Shown: positions 1-12,865, counted from the first letter of the stretch. The stretch: 64,000 bases of DNA from Paraburkholderia sacchari (GCF_000785435.2 NZ_JTDB02000002.1:186001-250000); one strand, 5' to 3'. A program made the numbers and translations. The notes: generated by a model not told the origin, from the letters alone.

Positions 1-2
1 CG

Positions 3-731
3 GGCGTCGCTACGCCGGGCGCCAATACGTCCTCGCGGCTCGACGACGTGCTCTCGCGCGGCACGCTGCGCGCGTGCACGACGGGCGACTACAAGCCGTA
101 TTCGTTCTACAGGCAGGACGGCACGTTCGAAGGCATCGACATCGACATGGCCGAGTCGCTCGCGAAGTCGCTGGGCGTAAAGGCCGAGTTCGTGAAGACG
201 ACATGGTCCAACCTGATGAGCGATTTCCTCGCGAAATGCGACGTCGCCGTGGGTGGCGTGTCGACCACGCTCGAACGGCAAAAGCGCGCGTTCTTCACCG
301 AGGCATACCAGGTCGACGGCAAGACGCCCATCGTGCGCTGCGACGACGTCAGCAAATATCAAACGGTCACGCAGATCGACCAGCCCTCCACGCGCGTGAT
401 CGTGAATCCCGGCGGCACGAATGAACGCTTTGCGAAGCAGTTCTTCCCGCACGCGAATCTCACCGTCTATCCGGACAACGTAACGATCTTCAAGCAGATC
501 CTCGCGGGCAAGGCGGACGTGATGGTCACCGACGCATCCGAAACGATCTTGCAGCAGAAGCTCAACCCGGGGCTGTGCTCGCTGCATCCGGACAAGCCCT
601 TCCAGTACGGCGAGAAGGCATGGATGGTGCCGCGCGGCGACGTGGTGTTCCAGCAATATGTCGATCAGTGGCTGCACCTTGCGCGCGCGAGCGGCGAGTA
701 TCAGGCAATCTCCGACAAATGGCTCAAGTAA
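3..731 (+). CDS. pheC: Periplasmic cyclohexadienyl/arogenate dehydratase-like protein (PheC family), 5' partial
   Basis: The reading frame is open from base 3, so the start codon and any signal peptide lie outside the window; 242 residues are visible. The protein is a type 3 extracellular solute-binding fold. Phrases such as TTGDYKPYSF near its N-terminus, GGVSTTLERQKRAFF and NPGGTNERF match what I know of periplasmic cyclohexadienyl dehydratase (PheC), which converts prephenate or arogenate to phenylpyruvate or phenylalanine. Closely related amino-acid-binding proteins of ABC transporters share the fold, so a transport role cannot be excluded; no ABC permease is visible downstream. An internal GTG at 48 is not the true start, because upstream codons stay in frame with coding-like composition. 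Confidence 0.72.
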   Translation, partial: GVATPGANTSSRLDDVLSRGTLRACTTGDYKPYSFYRQDGTFEGIDIDMAESLAKSLGVKAEFVKTTWSNLMSDFLAKCDVAVGGVSTTLERQKRAFFTEAYQVDGKTPIVRCDDVSKYQTVTQIDQPSTRVIVNPGGTNERFAKQFFPHANLTVYPDNVTIFKQILAGKADVMVTDASETILQQKLNPGLCSLHPDKPFQYGEKAWMVPRGDVVFQQYVDQWLHLARASGEYQAISDKWLK

Positions 732-786
732 GGTGACGATGCAATAAGCCGCGCAGGGATGCGCCCCGGCGCGGCATTGGCCAAAT

Positions 787-825
787 CATATGGGTAGTTG
801 CAACCACTCGTTGCAATACCATATG
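787..825. repeat. Imperfect inverted repeat downstream of the pheC-like gene
   Basis: CATATGG at 787-793 and TTGCAA at 798-803 are mirrored by TTGCAA at 811-816 and ACCATATG at 818-825, with a 7-base loop and bulges in the outer stem. It lies 56 bases after the stop codon in an AT-richer stretch. It has no T-run, so it is not a clear intrinsic terminator; it could be an mRNA-stabilising stem or a protein-binding site. Confidence 0.4.
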
Positions 826-1139
826 AGCAATCCTTGCATCTCACGCACGGATTCAATCGGAAATACTGACTCGATTTGCATATGCGGATCGCATTTTTAC
901 GCAGCCGATTTCCGCTAATGCCCATACAGCGCGGCATTCTTCATGCATTTGGAATAACCCATCTAATTTACGCTTGCGAAACGTCTGACAGCCCCAAAAA
1001 CGCAGGTAAAAATGACTCTCACAAAACGATCAGGACGGCAAAAAATCCCACAGAGCCTTATCTGACGGGCGTTACAACCTGAAACACTTTGTTACCGCGA
1101 AGGTTCATTAATTCGCCCACAATGCCTTCAACGGTTTCA

Positions 1140-1337
1140 ACACGGATGCGGCGCGGTGCAAGTGTGAGCGGACACGATACACCTGCCTGTCGGCGTCATG
1201 CCGAAGCCCTGTCAGGGGCATCCTTGTTGGAGCCGTAACCGGCGTTTTGCGTTCCAAGACCCGGCTCCTCCTTTGGTCTCCTCGCGCTAACCCCGTAGCG
1301 TGTGGTTTTTAGCGGGCTCCAGGCCCGCTTTTTTTTC
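1140..1337 (+). ncRNA. Candidate small non-coding RNA ending in an intrinsic terminator
   Basis: This part of the 885-base gap between the pheC-like gene and the acyl-CoA synthetase has no convincing reading frame but is rich in short stems: TCGGC/GCCGA and CCCT/AGGG around 1188-1217, GGAGCCG paired with CGGCTCC (about 1230-1267), and CGCTA/TAGCG at 1285-1300. It ends in a classic terminator. The terminator works only on the plus strand, while the downstream synthetase is on the minus strand and the upstream gene ended 580 bases earlier, so a separate plus-strand transcript is the simplest reading. The 5' end is a guess. I could not match it to a known RNA family. Confidence 0.45.
1311..1337 (+). 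terminator. Intrinsic terminator of the candidate sRNA
   Basis: The stem AGCGGGC / GCCCGCT with a 5-base loop is followed directly by eight T residues. The reverse strand has no T-run after the stem, so it acts on plus-strand transcription only. Confidence 0.8.
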
Positions 1338-1616
1338 GTCTATTCCACTTCTCACTCGCTTTTATCGTCGATTTGTTGCGATCGCGAGAATAATCGCGGG
1401 CGCAAACTTCATTCGCCTGCATTCCTTATTCGATTGCCCGCCGTGTTAGCCGAACGGCTAATTCGCGACCGCGCCGATACGCCGGTCGATTCGTTCGGCA
1501 TGCGAAACGTCAGGCAATTCACACCGTTTGTGCCACCGTTTGCTCAGCCGTTTACTCAATTGCCAGCTTCGCGGCGGCGGCTGCATTCCGCGAAGCCGCG
1601 CCGCGAAATACCGGCC

Positions 1617-3359
1617 TCAAGCGGTCTTTTGCTCGCTAATTTTCAGTTCGTCGATCATGCGCGAGCGCATCATGAACTTCTGCACCTTGCCCGTCACCGT
1701 CATCGGCATCTCGTCGACGAAGCGGATGTACTTCGGGATCTTGTAGTGCGCTATTTGCCCCTGGCAAAACGCCTGGATCTCCTCGGGCGTGGCAGTCTCG
1801 CCGGGGCGCAGCACAATCCACGCGCACACCTCTTCGCCGTACTTCGCATCGGGCACGCCGAACACCTGCACCGACTGCACCTTGGGATGGCGGAACAAGA
1901 ACTCCTCGATCTCGCGCGGATAGATGTTCTCTCCGCCGCGAATCAGCATGTCCTTCAAGCGTCCAACTATATTGCAGTAGCCTTCGGCGTCGATCGTCGC
2001 GAGGTCGCCCGTGTGCATCCAGCCATCGACGATCGCTTCGGCCGTCTTCGCTTCGTCGCCCCAGTAGCCGCGCATCACCGAGTAGCCCTTGGTGCAAAGC
2101 TCGCCCGTCTCGCCCACGGGCACAATGTTGCCGAGCGCATCGACGATCTTCACCTCCAGGTGCGGCTGAATGCGTCCCACCGTGGTCGTGCGTTTGTCGA
2201 ACGGGTCGGTCGTCGCGCTCTGGAACGATACGGGGCTCGTCTCCGTCATGCCGTACGCGATCGTGATCTCGGCGAGGTGCATCTTCGAGACCACGCGCTT
2301 CATTGTTTCGATCGGACACGGCGAGCCCGCCATGATGCCGGTGCGCAAGCGCGTGAGGTCGAAGCTCGCGAAGTCCGGATGATCGAGCTCCGCGATGAAC
2401 ATGGTGGGCACGCCGTGCAGTGCGGTGCAGCGCTCCTCCGACACCGCTTCGAGTGTGGCGCGCGGGTCGAACGCCTCGCCCGGAAACACCATCGCCGCGC
2501 CCACCGACACACACGCGAGCACCGCAAGCACCATGCCGAAGCAGTGATAAAGCGGCACCGGAATGCATAGCGAATCTTCTTCGGTGAGCCGCATCGCCAT
2601 GGCGATGAAACGCCCGTTATTGAGCACGTTGCTATGCGTGAGCGTGGCGCCCTTCGGATTGCCCGTGGTGCCGCTCGTGAACTGAATGTTGATGGCGTCG
2701 TCGGCGTTGAGCGTCGCGCCGATCGCGTCAATTTCAGCACGGCCGTTGACCTCGAGCCGCTCCCGCCCTTGCTCGATCAGATCGCCGAAGTTCAGCATGC
2801 CGGGGGTTTCCCCATCGCACATGCGGATTACCGCACGCAGTTCGGGCAACTTCGCCGCATGCAGGTCGCCCGGCGTTGCGCTCGCGAGTTCGGGCGCGAG
2901 CGTTTGCAGCATTTCGAGGTACTTCGACGTCTTGAAGCTTTCCGCCGCAATGATGGCTTTGCAGCTCACCTTGTTCAGCGCGTACTCGAGTTCGGCAAGG
3001 CGATAGGCGGGATTGATGTTGACGAGCACAGCGCCGATGCGCGCCGTGGCGAACTGCGTAAGCAGCCACTCGAAGCGATTGGGCGACCAGATGCCAACCC
3101 GATCCCCCGCCGTGATGCCAAGCTCCAGCAAGCCGGCCGCCACCACGTCCACTTCCTCGGCGAACTCGCGCCAGGTCCAGCGGATGCCCTGTTCGCGGAA
3201 CACCACGGCCGGGCGCTCGGGAAAACGCTGCGCGGTCTCGCCAAGAAAGGCGCCGATGGTCGCATTGGAGAGCGGTATGTCAGTCCTCCCACGCACGTAG
3301 GAAAGTCCGTCTTTCGGCGCGATGAGCGCTTCGCGCGTCCCTGCGGCGTCGATGGCCAT
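1617..3359 (-). CDS. AMP-forming acyl-CoA synthetase (FadD/AcsF-like)
   Basis: A 580-residue member of the ANL superfamily of adenylate-forming enzymes, which activate a carboxylic acid with ATP and join it to CoA. Visible hallmarks are the phosphate-binding loop [10 protein letters not shown] near residue 225, [34 protein letters not shown] and the catalytic lysine region TVTGKVQK near the C-terminus. The start at 3359 was chosen because the minus strand carries GGGGAGA about 8 bases upstream; a longer frame to 3509 has a non-conserved extension. No beta-oxidation genes are adjacent, so it is monocistronic here. Substrate chain length cannot be read from the sequence; a medium- or long-chain fatty acid is likely. 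Confidence 0.88.
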   Translation of the reverse strand: MAIDAAGTREALIAPKDGLSYVRGRTDIPLSNATIGAFLGETAQRFPERPAVVFREQGIRWTWREFAEEVDVVAAGLLELGITAGDRVGIWSPNRFEWLLTQFATARIGAVLVNINPAYRLAELEYALNKVSCKAIIAAESFKTSKYLEMLQTLAPELASATPGDLHAAKLPELRAVIRMCDGETPGMLNFGDLIEQGRERLEVNGRAEIDAIGATLNADDAINIQFTSGTTGNPKGATLTHSNVLNNGRFIAMAMRLTEEDSLCIPVPLYHCFGMVLAVLACVSVGAAMVFPGEAFDPRATLEAVSEERCTALHGVPTMFIAELDHPDFASFDLTRLRTGIMAGSPCPIETMKRVVSKMHLAEITIAYGMTETSPVSFQSATTDPFDKRTTTVGRIQPHLEVKIVDALGNIVPVGETGELCTKGYSVMRGYWGDEAKTAEAIVDGWMHTGDLATIDAEGYCNIVGRLKDMLIRGGENIYPREIEEFLFRHPKVQSVQVFGVPDAKYGEEVCAWIVLRPGETATPEEIQAFCQGQIAHYKIPKYIRFVDEMPMTVTGKVQKFMMRSRMIDELKISEQKTA

Positions 3360-3802
3360 GATGGCTGTCTCCCCGGGAGTCTCGCTCCCGATTGAAATAG
3401 ATTTGAAAATCATTGTGCCACTGCGCACGCGGCCAGCAGCATCAAGTAATACCCGCAACGCATGAGTTGCGGCGTGTCCGCGGCCCACCTCTGACGGCAG
3501 CGAAGCCATGATTTCGCATTACCTTTCCGTAAACGTCAAGTAGTTTTCGCCGAAGTCTGGTTGGCTTCCATACGGCGCCGCCTCCGACTGCCGCTCCCCT
3601 CGCCCGATCTGAAACCTTGCAGTTTTTTGACACTGCGCTGTGCTTCCGTATCGCGCTCCTCTCACGCCCGATGGACTTTTCTTTCAATTCGTAATGAAAT
3701 GAGATTTGCTTTGCAAACATCCAACGATGTTCGCGTTTTCATTGAATATTTTGCAGTCCAAATTAATAAGGCACCCAGAAATTCAACCCCAAAGGAGTAG
3801 CG
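3360..3802. other. Divergent intergenic region between the acyl-CoA synthetase and the duplicated-domain protein
   Basis: This 443-base region holds the 5' leaders of two divergent genes. It becomes AT-rich from about 3690 to 3780, where the promoter of the plus-strand gene is expected. AAAGGAG at 3791-3797 lies 5 bases before that gene's ATG and fixes its start. I see no convincing -35/-10 pair and no other gene. Confidence 0.5.
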
Positions 3803-5713
3803 ATGAACGCCAGCGACACGTCCAGCCAAATGCGTCTGAGCAAGAAAATTTGGGCCGGTGCACCCGGCTCCGATGCCAACGGCTATTCCGATCCCGCCGA
3901 CACCATCCAGTACGCGTTCGGCGTAGTGCCCGAAGGCACGCACTACAGCAGCTTCGCCAATCCGGACCGCTCCGTCGACACGACCAAGCTGATCGGCGGC
4001 GTGTTGATGGTCGTGGGCGCAAACACGGTCGAACTGCAACTGGCGCCCGGCAAATACTGGCTGTACGAATTCGTGATCGGACGCGATAGCGACGGCGTCT
4101 CGATCCGGTTCACGCAGCGCGGCGGCTGGGACTTTACGGCGGTCATCGACGGCGAGCGCCGCGGCCCCGTCGACGACCTCGACGGGGCAGTCCTGTTCGA
4201 AGTGGGCGCGAGCGTGACGGACATCGCCGTTGTCGCCATCAACAAAGCCGTGTGCGTGAAGATCGACAAGCGCTTCGCGGCGAGCGCGGGACCGGGCCGC
4301 AAGGAAGGCATTCTCTTCTTCGGCACGAGCTCGTATCTGGGCCTCACGCAGGACTCGCTGAACTGGAACAGCACGGCCATCGTGCGGCTCGGCCTCACCG
4401 ACACGAACGGCGAGCTGCATCTCGACGGCTTCACTTCGGGCAACAACGTGTTCATCCACGAGGTCGTGCCGAAGGCGCTCTACGACGCAGGCGTGCGCCC
4501 CGCGAAGATGGACGTCTACAACATCGACGGCAGCTTCTGGTTCTCGGCCGGCTTCCCCGACGCACACCAACTCACGCAAGCCGAGCTCGACGCCCTGCTG
4601 GCCGATCCGAAGTTCACCCCTGCGGGCCGCGAATTGATTCGCACGCATCTGCACGTGGGCGACTGGTTGTTCACGAACCAGAACTACTTCTACCAGCGCC
4701 AGGGCGTGATGCGCGTCGAAGTCACCAACGACAACGGCGGCAAGGCGAGGCTGCGTCTCTCGAAGAAGATCTGGGCCGGCGTGCCCGGCTCCGATGCCAA
4801 CGGCTATTCCGATCCCGCCGACACCATCCAGTACGCGTTCGGCGTAGTGCCCGAAGGCACGCACTATAGCGATCTCGCCGATGCGCAAGGCGCCGTCGAC
4901 GCGAGCAAGCTGATCGGCGGCGTGCTGATGGTCGTGGGCGCGAACACCGTCGAGCTGCAGCTCGCGCCCGGCAAATATTGGCTCTACGAATTCGTAATCG
5001 CGCGCGCCAGCGACGGCGTCTCACTGCGCTTCTTCCAGCGCACCGGCTGGGACTTCACCGCGCTCTTCGACGGCGAGCGCCGCGGACCGTTCGACGACGC
5101 CGACGGCGCCATCGCATTTGAGATCGGCGAAAAAACGGCCGAGATCAACGTGGTGGGCATCAACAAGTCGCTCAGCGTCGAGATCAACAAGCTCTTCACC
5201 CGCGGCGCAGCCGAAAAGGAGAAGGAAGGCATTCTGTTCCTTGCCACGAGTTCGTACCTGGGCGTGCTGCCGCGCGCCGATAACGCCAACGACCGCGCAA
5301 TCGTACGTCTTGGCGTAACGGGTCCGGGCGGCAAGGTGCGACTCGACGGCTTCACCTCCGGCAACAACGTGTTCATCCACGAAATCGTGGCACAGGACAC
5401 GTACGACGCAGGCATCTGGCCGATCAGCATGAGCGTCTACCGGCTGGACGGCTCGCGCTGGTTCACGTCGGAGTTCAAGCTGCAGGGCGCACTGCGCGCG
5501 GGCGAAGACTGGCGCGACGACGAAAACCAGCGTCGTATCACCGAAGCCGATCTCGACGCCCTGCTCGCCGACCCGAAACTCACGCCGGCGGGCCGCGACC
5601 TGATCCTCCGGCACGTGCAGGTGGGCGACTATCTGTTCTCCAATACGCAGTACTTCTCCGAGCGCCAGGGCGTGATGCGCGTGGAGGTGCTCAACGACAG
5701 TGGCCGCGGTTGA
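3803..5713 (+). CDS. Unrecognised protein built of two tandem ~307-residue repeats
   Basis: The 636-residue protein has no signal peptide or membrane segment, so it is probably cytoplasmic. Residues 10-316 and 317-634 are two copies of one domain. Each begins RLSKKIWAG, then PGSDANGYSDPADTIQYAF, and later shares IGGVLMVVGANTVELQLAPG, DGERRGP, LDGFTSGNNVFIHE and RQGVMRVEV. The second copy carries an insertion of about 14 residues (ALRAGEDWRDDENQ) before a shared DLDALLADPK-type segment. The many short hydrophobic stretches suggest a mostly beta fold. I do not recognise the family and assign no function. Start: ATG 3803 behind a strong AAAGGAG. It stands alone, converging on the atp operon across a two-way terminator. 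Confidence 0.85.
   Translation: MNASDTSSQMRLSKKIWAGAPGSDANGYSDPADTIQYAFGVVPEGTHYSSFANPDRSVDTTKLIGGVLMVVGANTVELQLAPGKYWLYEFVIGRDSDGVSIRFTQRGGWDFTAVIDGERRGPVDDLDGAVLFEVGASVTDIAVVAINKAVCVKIDKRFAASAGPGRKEGILFFGTSSYLGLTQDSLNWNSTAIVRLGLTDTNGELHLDGFTSGNNVFIHEVVPKALYDAGVRPAKMDVYNIDGSFWFSAGFPDAHQLTQAELDALLADPKFTPAGRELIRTHLHVGDWLFTNQNYFYQRQGVMRVEVTNDNGGKARLRLSKKIWAGVPGSDANGYSDPADTIQYAFGVVPEGTHYSDLADAQGAVDASKLIGGVLMVVGANTVELQLAPGKYWLYEFVIARASDGVSLRFFQRTGWDFTALFDGERRGPFDDADGAIAFEIGEKTAEINVVGINKSLSVEINKLFTRGAAEKEKEGILFLATSSYLGVLPRADNANDRAIVRLGVTGPGGKVRLDGFTSGNNVFIHEIVAQDTYDAGIWPISMSVYRLDGSRWFTSEFKLQGALRAGEDWRDDENQRRITEADLDALLADPKLTPAGRDLILRHVQVGDYLFSNTQYFSERQGVMRVEVLNDSGRG
3830..5704 (+). repeat. Tandem intragenic duplication with an 83-bp identical core
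   Basis: Bases 3863-3945 and 4784-4866 are identical over 83 positions, including synonymous sites, and are spaced 921 bp (307 codons) apart. The rest of the two halves has diverged, with scattered amino-acid changes. The halves correspond to 3830-4750 and 4751-5704. Confidence 0.9.
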
Positions 5714-5730
5714 CAGCACGCCAATGAAAA

Positions 5731-5753
5731 AAGGGCTCCCAACGGGAGCCCTT
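5731..5753. terminator. Two-way intrinsic terminator between the duplicated protein gene and atpC
   Basis: The 10-bp stem AAGGGCTCCC / GGGAGCCCTT has a 3-base loop. A-rich sequence lies on the left and T-rich sequence on the right, so it can stop both the plus-strand gene ending at 5713 and the minus-strand atp operon ending at 5798. Confidence 0.85.
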
Positions 5754-5797
5754 TAGTTTCCGGCCACAGCCCGCCACGCGAGGCGGGCATGTCGAAA

Positions 5798-6223
5798 TCA
5801 ATGCTGGTTCATCTTGCGCAGGCGCTGGATCGCCGCAAGCTGCGCGACTGCGTAGGCGAGTTCCGCCTGCGCCGTTGCGTACTCGAGGTTCGAACCCGCG
5901 TTCTGCAGTGCCTCTTCGGCACGCTTGCGCGCCTCGCCGGCCTTCGCCTCGTCGAGATCCTTGCCGCGGATCGCGGTGTCGGCGAGCACCGTCACTGCGC
6001 CCGGCTGCACTTCGAGAATGCCGCCGGCGACGAACACGAACTCTTCATCGCCTTCCGCGCCCACGATGCGCACCGCACCCGGACGAATCCGCGTGATGAG
6101 CGGCGTGTGGCCCGGCAGAATGCCCAACTCGCCCGCCTCGCCCGGAAGCGCGACGAACTTCGCCTGGCCCGCGAAGATGCTCTCTTCGGCGCTAACGACG
6201 TCTACCTTGATGGTTGCTGCCAT
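5798..6223 (-). CDS. atpC: ATP synthase F1 epsilon subunit
   Basis: The 141-residue last gene of the atp operon. Epsilon sits on the central stalk with gamma, links it to the c-ring and restrains ATP hydrolysis. The N-terminal beta-sandwich contains [13 protein letters not shown], and the C-terminal part is an Ala/Glu-rich helical hairpin ([17 protein letters not shown]). Length and start ([10 protein letters not shown]) match betaproteobacterial homologues. It is separated from atpD by 129 bases that contain a strong stem-loop, which may set its lower expression. Confidence 0.97.
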   Translation of the reverse strand: MAATIKVDVVSAEESIFAGQAKFVALPGEAGELGILPGHTPLITRIRPGAVRIVGAEGDEEFVFVAGGILEVQPGAVTVLADTAIRGKDLDEAKAGEARKRAEEALQNAGSNLEYATAQAELAYAVAQLAAIQRLRKMNQH

Positions 6224-6242
6224 ATCTGTCGACTCCTGTGTC

Positions 6243-6276
6243 GATCGGAGTTAGCGCTTGAGCGCTCACTCCGATC
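6243..6276 (-). other. Stem-loop in the atpD-atpC intercistronic gap
   Basis: GATCGGAGT at 6243-6251 pairs perfectly with ACTCCGATC at 6268-6276, and the interior holds a second AGCGC/GCGCT stem. It lies 20 bases before the atpC start. An mRNA processing or stability element is likely, but no test is possible from sequence. Confidence 0.55.
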
Positions 6277-6352
6277 CCAAGCACAGTTAGGGTTAATCGG
6301 TTGCGGCGGCGACCAGGCAACGTGTGCTTGATCGCCCGTCAGCAACTAACCC

Positions 6353-7774
<1,422 letters not shown>

Positions 7775-7847
7775 TCACTCGGCCGCCGCTAGCTGCGCAT
7801 TTGCAACAGCGAGCACAGCGGCGCGGTTCGCGTTCGGCTTTGCCCGG

Positions 7848-8729
7848 TCAGACCGCTGCGGCGCCGCCGACGATTTCCGAAAGTTCCTTCGTAATCGCGG
7901 CCTGGCGGCTCTTGTTGTACGAGAGCTGCAGTTCGTTGATGACCGTCTTCGCGTTGTCCGACGCTGCCTTCATCGCAACCATACGGGCCGACTGCTCCGA
8001 CGCCATGTTTTCCGCCACGGCCTGATAGACCAGGGCTTCGACATAACGCACCAGCAGTTCGTCCACGACGGTTTGCGCGTCCGGCTCGTAGATGTAGTCC
8101 CACTGCGACTTCGGCGTCGTGCCGTCGTCGTTGCCTTCGAGGCGCTCGTTCGACAGCGGCAGCAGTTGCTCGATGACCGGCTCCTGCTTCATCGTATTGA
8201 CGAAGCGCGTGTACGCCAGGTACACCGCGGAGAGCTTGCCTTCCGAGTACTGATCGAGCTGCACCTTCACCGCGCCAATCAGCTTTTCGAGGTGCGGCGT
8301 GTCGCCGAGTTGCACGACGTTCGAGACGACCTTCGCGCGCAGACGGTTCAGGAAACCGAGGCCCTTGCTGCCGATCGCCGTTGCTTCGATCGACGTGCCC
8401 GATGCTTCCAGATCTTTGAACTTCTGCAACGTCGCACGCAGCACGTTGGTGTTCATCCCGCCGCACAGACCCTTGTCGGTCGTGACGAGAATCACGCCGG
8501 CGACCTTCGCATCGTTGTTTTCCGTCATGAACGGATGACGATACTCGGGGTTCGCACGGCTCATGTGCGCAGCGATGTCGCGGACCTTGTCGGCATACGG
8601 GCGGGCGGCGCGCATGCGCTCCTGGGCACGGCGCATCTTCGACGCCGCGACCATTTCCATCGCCTTGGTGATCTTGCGCGTGTTTTGCACGCTCTTGATC
8701 TTGCCGCGAATTTCCTTCATTCCAGCCAT
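7848..8729 (-). CDS. atpG: ATP synthase F1 gamma subunit
   Basis: The 293-residue rotor shaft that turns inside the alpha3beta3 head. The N-terminal helix ([17 protein letters not shown]...[13 protein letters not shown]) and the C-terminal helix with [25 protein letters not shown] are the conserved coiled-coil elements, and GLCGGMN in the middle is also typical. It lies between atpA (94-base gap) and atpD (100-base gap). Confidence 0.98.
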   Translation of the reverse strand: MAGMKEIRGKIKSVQNTRKITKAMEMVAASKMRRAQERMRAARPYADKVRDIAAHMSRANPEYRHPFMTENNDAKVAGVILVTTDKGLCGGMNTNVLRATLQKFKDLEASGTSIEATAIGSKGLGFLNRLRAKVVSNVVQLGDTPHLEKLIGAVKVQLDQYSEGKLSAVYLAYTRFVNTMKQEPVIEQLLPLSNERLEGNDDGTTPKSQWDYIYEPDAQTVVDELLVRYVEALVYQAVAENMASEQSARMVAMKAASDNAKTVINELQLSYNKSRQAAITKELSEIVGGAAAV

Positions 8730-8823
8730 TGCTTGCTCCTTGATCGAAACGGGGCGGGCGCTGTGACTGCCGCAAACCCGCGCCGCTTCAATGTCCGTTT
8801 ATCGTGGTTGATTCCCGGACGGA

Positions 8824-10365
8824 TCAGTATGCGCCGGACTTCTTGAAGTCCTTGAGCGCCGCGTGGAGCGCGGTCTCGTCGTCCTTCGACAGGTCCTTCT
8901 TGTCCTCGATGCGCGCGACGAGGTCGGCGTGCTTCGACTTCAGGTATTCGCGCAGGCCCTTCTCGAACGCCAGGACGTCCTTGACTTCGAGGTCGTCGAG
9001 GTAGCCATTGTTCGCTGCGAACAGCGAAACAGCCAGTTCCCACACTTGCAGCGGCTGATACTGCGGCTGCTTGAGCAGTTCCGTCACGCGGCGGCCGCGC
9101 TCGAGCTGCTTGCGGGTTGCTTCGTCGAGGTCCGATGCGAACTGGGCGAACGCTGCGAGTTCACGGTACTGCGCGAGGTCGGTACGGATACCGCCCGACA
9201 GCTTCTTCACGACCTTGGTCTGTGCCGCGCCACCCACACGCGAGACCGACACGCCGGCGTTAATAGCCGGGCGGATGCCTGCGTTGAAGAGGTCGGTTTC
9301 CAGGAAGATCTGGCCGTCGGTAATCGAGATCACGTTCGTCGGAACGAATGCGGTCACGTCGCCAGCTTGCGTTTCGATGATCGGCAGTGCCGTCAGCGAG
9401 CCCGTCTTGCCCTTCACTTCGCCGTTCGTGAACTTCTCGACGTAGTCGGCCGAGACGCGCGCAGCGCGCTCGAGCAGACGCGAGTGCAGATAGAACACGT
9501 CACCCGGGTAAGCTTCGCGGCCCGGCGGGCGGCGCAGCAGCAGCGAGATCTGACGGTATGCCCAAGCTTGCTTGGTCAAGTCGTCGTAAATGATCAGCGC
9601 GTCCTGGCCGCGATCGCGGAAGTATTCGCCCATCGTGCAGCCGGCGTACGGCGCGAGGTACTGCAGCGCAGCCGATTCCGAAGCCGAAGCGGCGACCACG
9701 ATCGTGTATTCGATCGCGCCCGTTTCTTCGAGCTTGCGCACCACGTTCTGGATCGACGAAGCCTTCTGGCCGATCGCGACGTAGATACAGATGAGGTCCT
9801 TGCCCTTCTGGTTGATGATCGTGTCGACGGCCACTGCGGTCTTGCCGCACTGACGGTCGCCAATGATCAGCTCGCGCTGGCCACGGCCGATCGGCACCAT
9901 CGAGTCGATCGACTTGAGGCCCGTTTGCATCGGCTGCGACACGCCTTCACGCCAGATCACGCCCGGAGCAATCTTTTCGATTGCGTCGGTCATCTTGGCG
10001 TTGACCGGGCCCTTGCCGTCAATCGGGTTGCCGAGCGGATCGACCACGCGGCCGACCAGTTCCGGGCCCACCGGCACTTCGAGAATGCGGCCCGTCGTCT
10101 TGACGATGTCGCCTTCCGAGATGTGCTCGTACTCGCCCAGAATCACGGCGCCGACCGAGTCGCGCTCGAGGTTCAGCGCGAGGCCGAAGGTGTTGCCCGG
10201 GAATTCGAGCATTTCGCCCTGCATCACGTCCGACAGGCCGTGGATACGCACGATACCGTCGGTCACGGAGATCACGGTGCCCTGGTTGCGAACGTCTGCG
10301 CTCGCTTCAAGGCCCTGGATCCGGCTCTTGATCAGCTCGCTGATCTCAGAGGGATTGAGTTGCAT
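8824..10365 (-). CDS. atpA: ATP synthase F1 alpha subunit
   Basis: The 513-residue non-catalytic nucleotide-binding subunit of the F1 head. The P-loop reads GDRQCGKTA, with cysteine where E. coli has threonine. The segment [34 protein letters not shown], split here as [17 protein letters not shown] followed by [14 protein letters not shown], is intact and includes the arginine-finger region later in the chain. Start MQLNPSEIS is conserved in betaproteobacteria. It follows atpH by 66 bases. Confidence 0.98.
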   Translation of the reverse strand: MQLNPSEISELIKSRIQGLEASADVRNQGTVISVTDGIVRIHGLSDVMQGEMLEFPGNTFGLALNLERDSVGAVILGEYEHISEGDIVKTTGRILEVPVGPELVGRVVDPLGNPIDGKGPVNAKMTDAIEKIAPGVIWREGVSQPMQTGLKSIDSMVPIGRGQRELIIGDRQCGKTAVAVDTIINQKGKDLICIYVAIGQKASSIQNVVRKLEETGAIEYTIVVAASASESAALQYLAPYAGCTMGEYFRDRGQDALIIYDDLTKQAWAYRQISLLLRRPPGREAYPGDVFYLHSRLLERAARVSADYVEKFTNGEVKGKTGSLTALPIIETQAGDVTAFVPTNVISITDGQIFLETDLFNAGIRPAINAGVSVSRVGGAAQTKVVKKLSGGIRTDLAQYRELAAFAQFASDLDEATRKQLERGRRVTELLKQPQYQPLQVWELAVSLFAANNGYLDDLEVKDVLAFEKGLREYLKSKHADLVARIEDKKDLSKDDETALHAALKDFKKSGAY

Positions 10366-10431
10366 TATTCGCTCCTGATGTTCAATTCTGTTGCGTGCCA
10401 GCCGCTGCGCCCGATGTTTTTATCGAGGCGC

Positions 10432-10971
10432 TCAAGCGGTCAAAGCCACCTGCATGCTGGCGAGCCGCGCGCGGACCGAGGTATCGAGGACTTCGTCGCC
10501 GACCGTGACGCGCACGCCGCCGATTAGCGACTTGTCGACTTCGACTGCCGGCTTCAGCTTGCATTTGAACTTGCGTTCGAGACTCGCGACGAGGTCGGTC
10601 AACTGCGCGCCTTCGAGCGGGTATGCGCTCACGATCAGCGCGTCGGCCGCACCGGCCTTGGCGTTCTTGAGCGCTTCGAACTGTGCGTGAATTTCCGGCA
10701 GCAGCTCCAGGCGGTGGTTCGCGACCAGCATCTGCACGAGATTTTTGGCCTCGGCCGTATCCTTGAGCGGGGACTTCACCGCCGCAAGCAGCAGCTCGAC
10801 GACCTGGGCATGGCTCACTTTCGGGCTAGTCGCGACCGACAGCACCTCGGGCAAGGCCGCAACCTGAGCCAGCTCCGTGACGAGCGTGGACCAGGCGGCG
10901 GTGTCACCAGCTTCGGCCACGCCAAACAGCGCTTCTGCGTACGGGCGGGCGATGGTTGCAAGTTCGGCCAT
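10432..10971 (-). CDS. atpH: ATP synthase F1 delta subunit
   Basis: The 179-residue peripheral-stalk protein that joins the top of F1 to the b subunits. The N-terminal helical bundle ([14 protein letters not shown]) and the C-terminal segment with [23 protein letters not shown] are diagnostic. The start lies 2 bases after the atpF stop, implying translational coupling. Confidence 0.97.
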   Translation of the reverse strand: MAELATIARPYAEALFGVAEAGDTAAWSTLVTELAQVAALPEVLSVATSPKVSHAQVVELLLAAVKSPLKDTAEAKNLVQMLVANHRLELLPEIHAQFEALKNAKAGAADALIVSAYPLEGAQLTDLVASLERKFKCKLKPAVEVDKSLIGGVRVTVGDEVLDTSVRARLASMQVALTA

Positions 10972-10973
10972 GA

Positions 10974-11444
10974 TCAGAGCTCGGCTTTCAGTTGATTCAG
11001 CAGGTCGGCGTGTGCGGCCTGGTCGACTTCGCGCTTCAGGATCTGCTCGGCGCCTTGCACGGCGAGTGCCGCGACTTGGCCGCGCAGCGCTTCGCGTGCC
11101 TTCACGACCTGCTGGTCAGCGTCAGCCTTCGCTTGAGCGATGATGCGAGCCGCTTCGGCTTGTGCCTGGGCCTTGATTTCTTCTGCGACGGCCAGTGCGC
11201 GCTTTTCTGCGTCCGCAATGCGGCTTTGACCCTCGTTACGGGCCGAAGCGAGTTCTTCGCCCACACGCTTGTGCGCGGCTTCGAGTTCCGCCTTGCCCTT
11301 ATCTGCGGCAGCGAGGCCGTCAGCGATCTTCTTCGAGCGCTCGTCGAGGGCGTTGATCAACGGCGGCCACACGAACTTCATCGTGAACCACGCGAGGATC
11401 AGGAACACGACCATTTGCGCAAACAGGGTTGCGTTGATATTCAC
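10974..11444 (-). CDS. atpF: ATP synthase Fo b subunit
   Basis: The 156-residue peripheral-stalk subunit. One N-terminal membrane helix ([19 protein letters not shown]) is followed by a long charged amphipathic coiled coil ([20 protein letters not shown] onward) that reaches delta. Single b gene, as in E. coli; no b' paralogue is present in the window. Confidence 0.97.
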   Translation of the reverse strand: MNINATLFAQMVVFLILAWFTMKFVWPPLINALDERSKKIADGLAAADKGKAELEAAHKRVGEELASARNEGQSRIADAEKRALAVAEEIKAQAQAEAARIIAQAKADADQQVVKAREALRGQVAALAVQGAEQILKREVDQAAHADLLNQLKAEL

Positions 11445-11586
11445 GGTGTTTCCTTTTACGTTGCTATTCCGGGGAGTTGAAACGGCAAGGCGCTCATCGG
11501 TCTTGAAACTCGATCAGCGCCTCGTCACCCGTTCCGTCCTGCGCCCGCGTCTATAGTTATAGGTCGGGCGCAACCATCCAGGGAAC

Positions 11587-11892
<306 letters not shown>

Positions 11893-11923
11893 TTAAAACT
11901 GCAATTCTGGGTTCGACAAGCCC

Positions 11924-12865
<942 letters not shown>

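Noticed and set aside
876..1082. Small protein of 68 residues between the pheC-like gene and the sRNA
   Set aside because: No ribosome site and AT-rich non-coding-like composition.
1140..1337. 6S RNA, 4.5S RNA or a known riboswitch
   Set aside because: I could not fit the closing stem and bubble of 6S or any conserved riboswitch core; left as unclassified sRNA.
1302..2570. Long plus-strand frame over the acyl-CoA synthetase
   Set aside because: It is antisense to a well-conserved gene, Arg/His-rich and without domain motifs; typical GC-rich shadow.
3662..4888. Minus-strand frame across the duplicated protein, itself showing a repeat
   Set aside because: The repetition is inherited from the duplication in the sense gene; no ribosome site or family.
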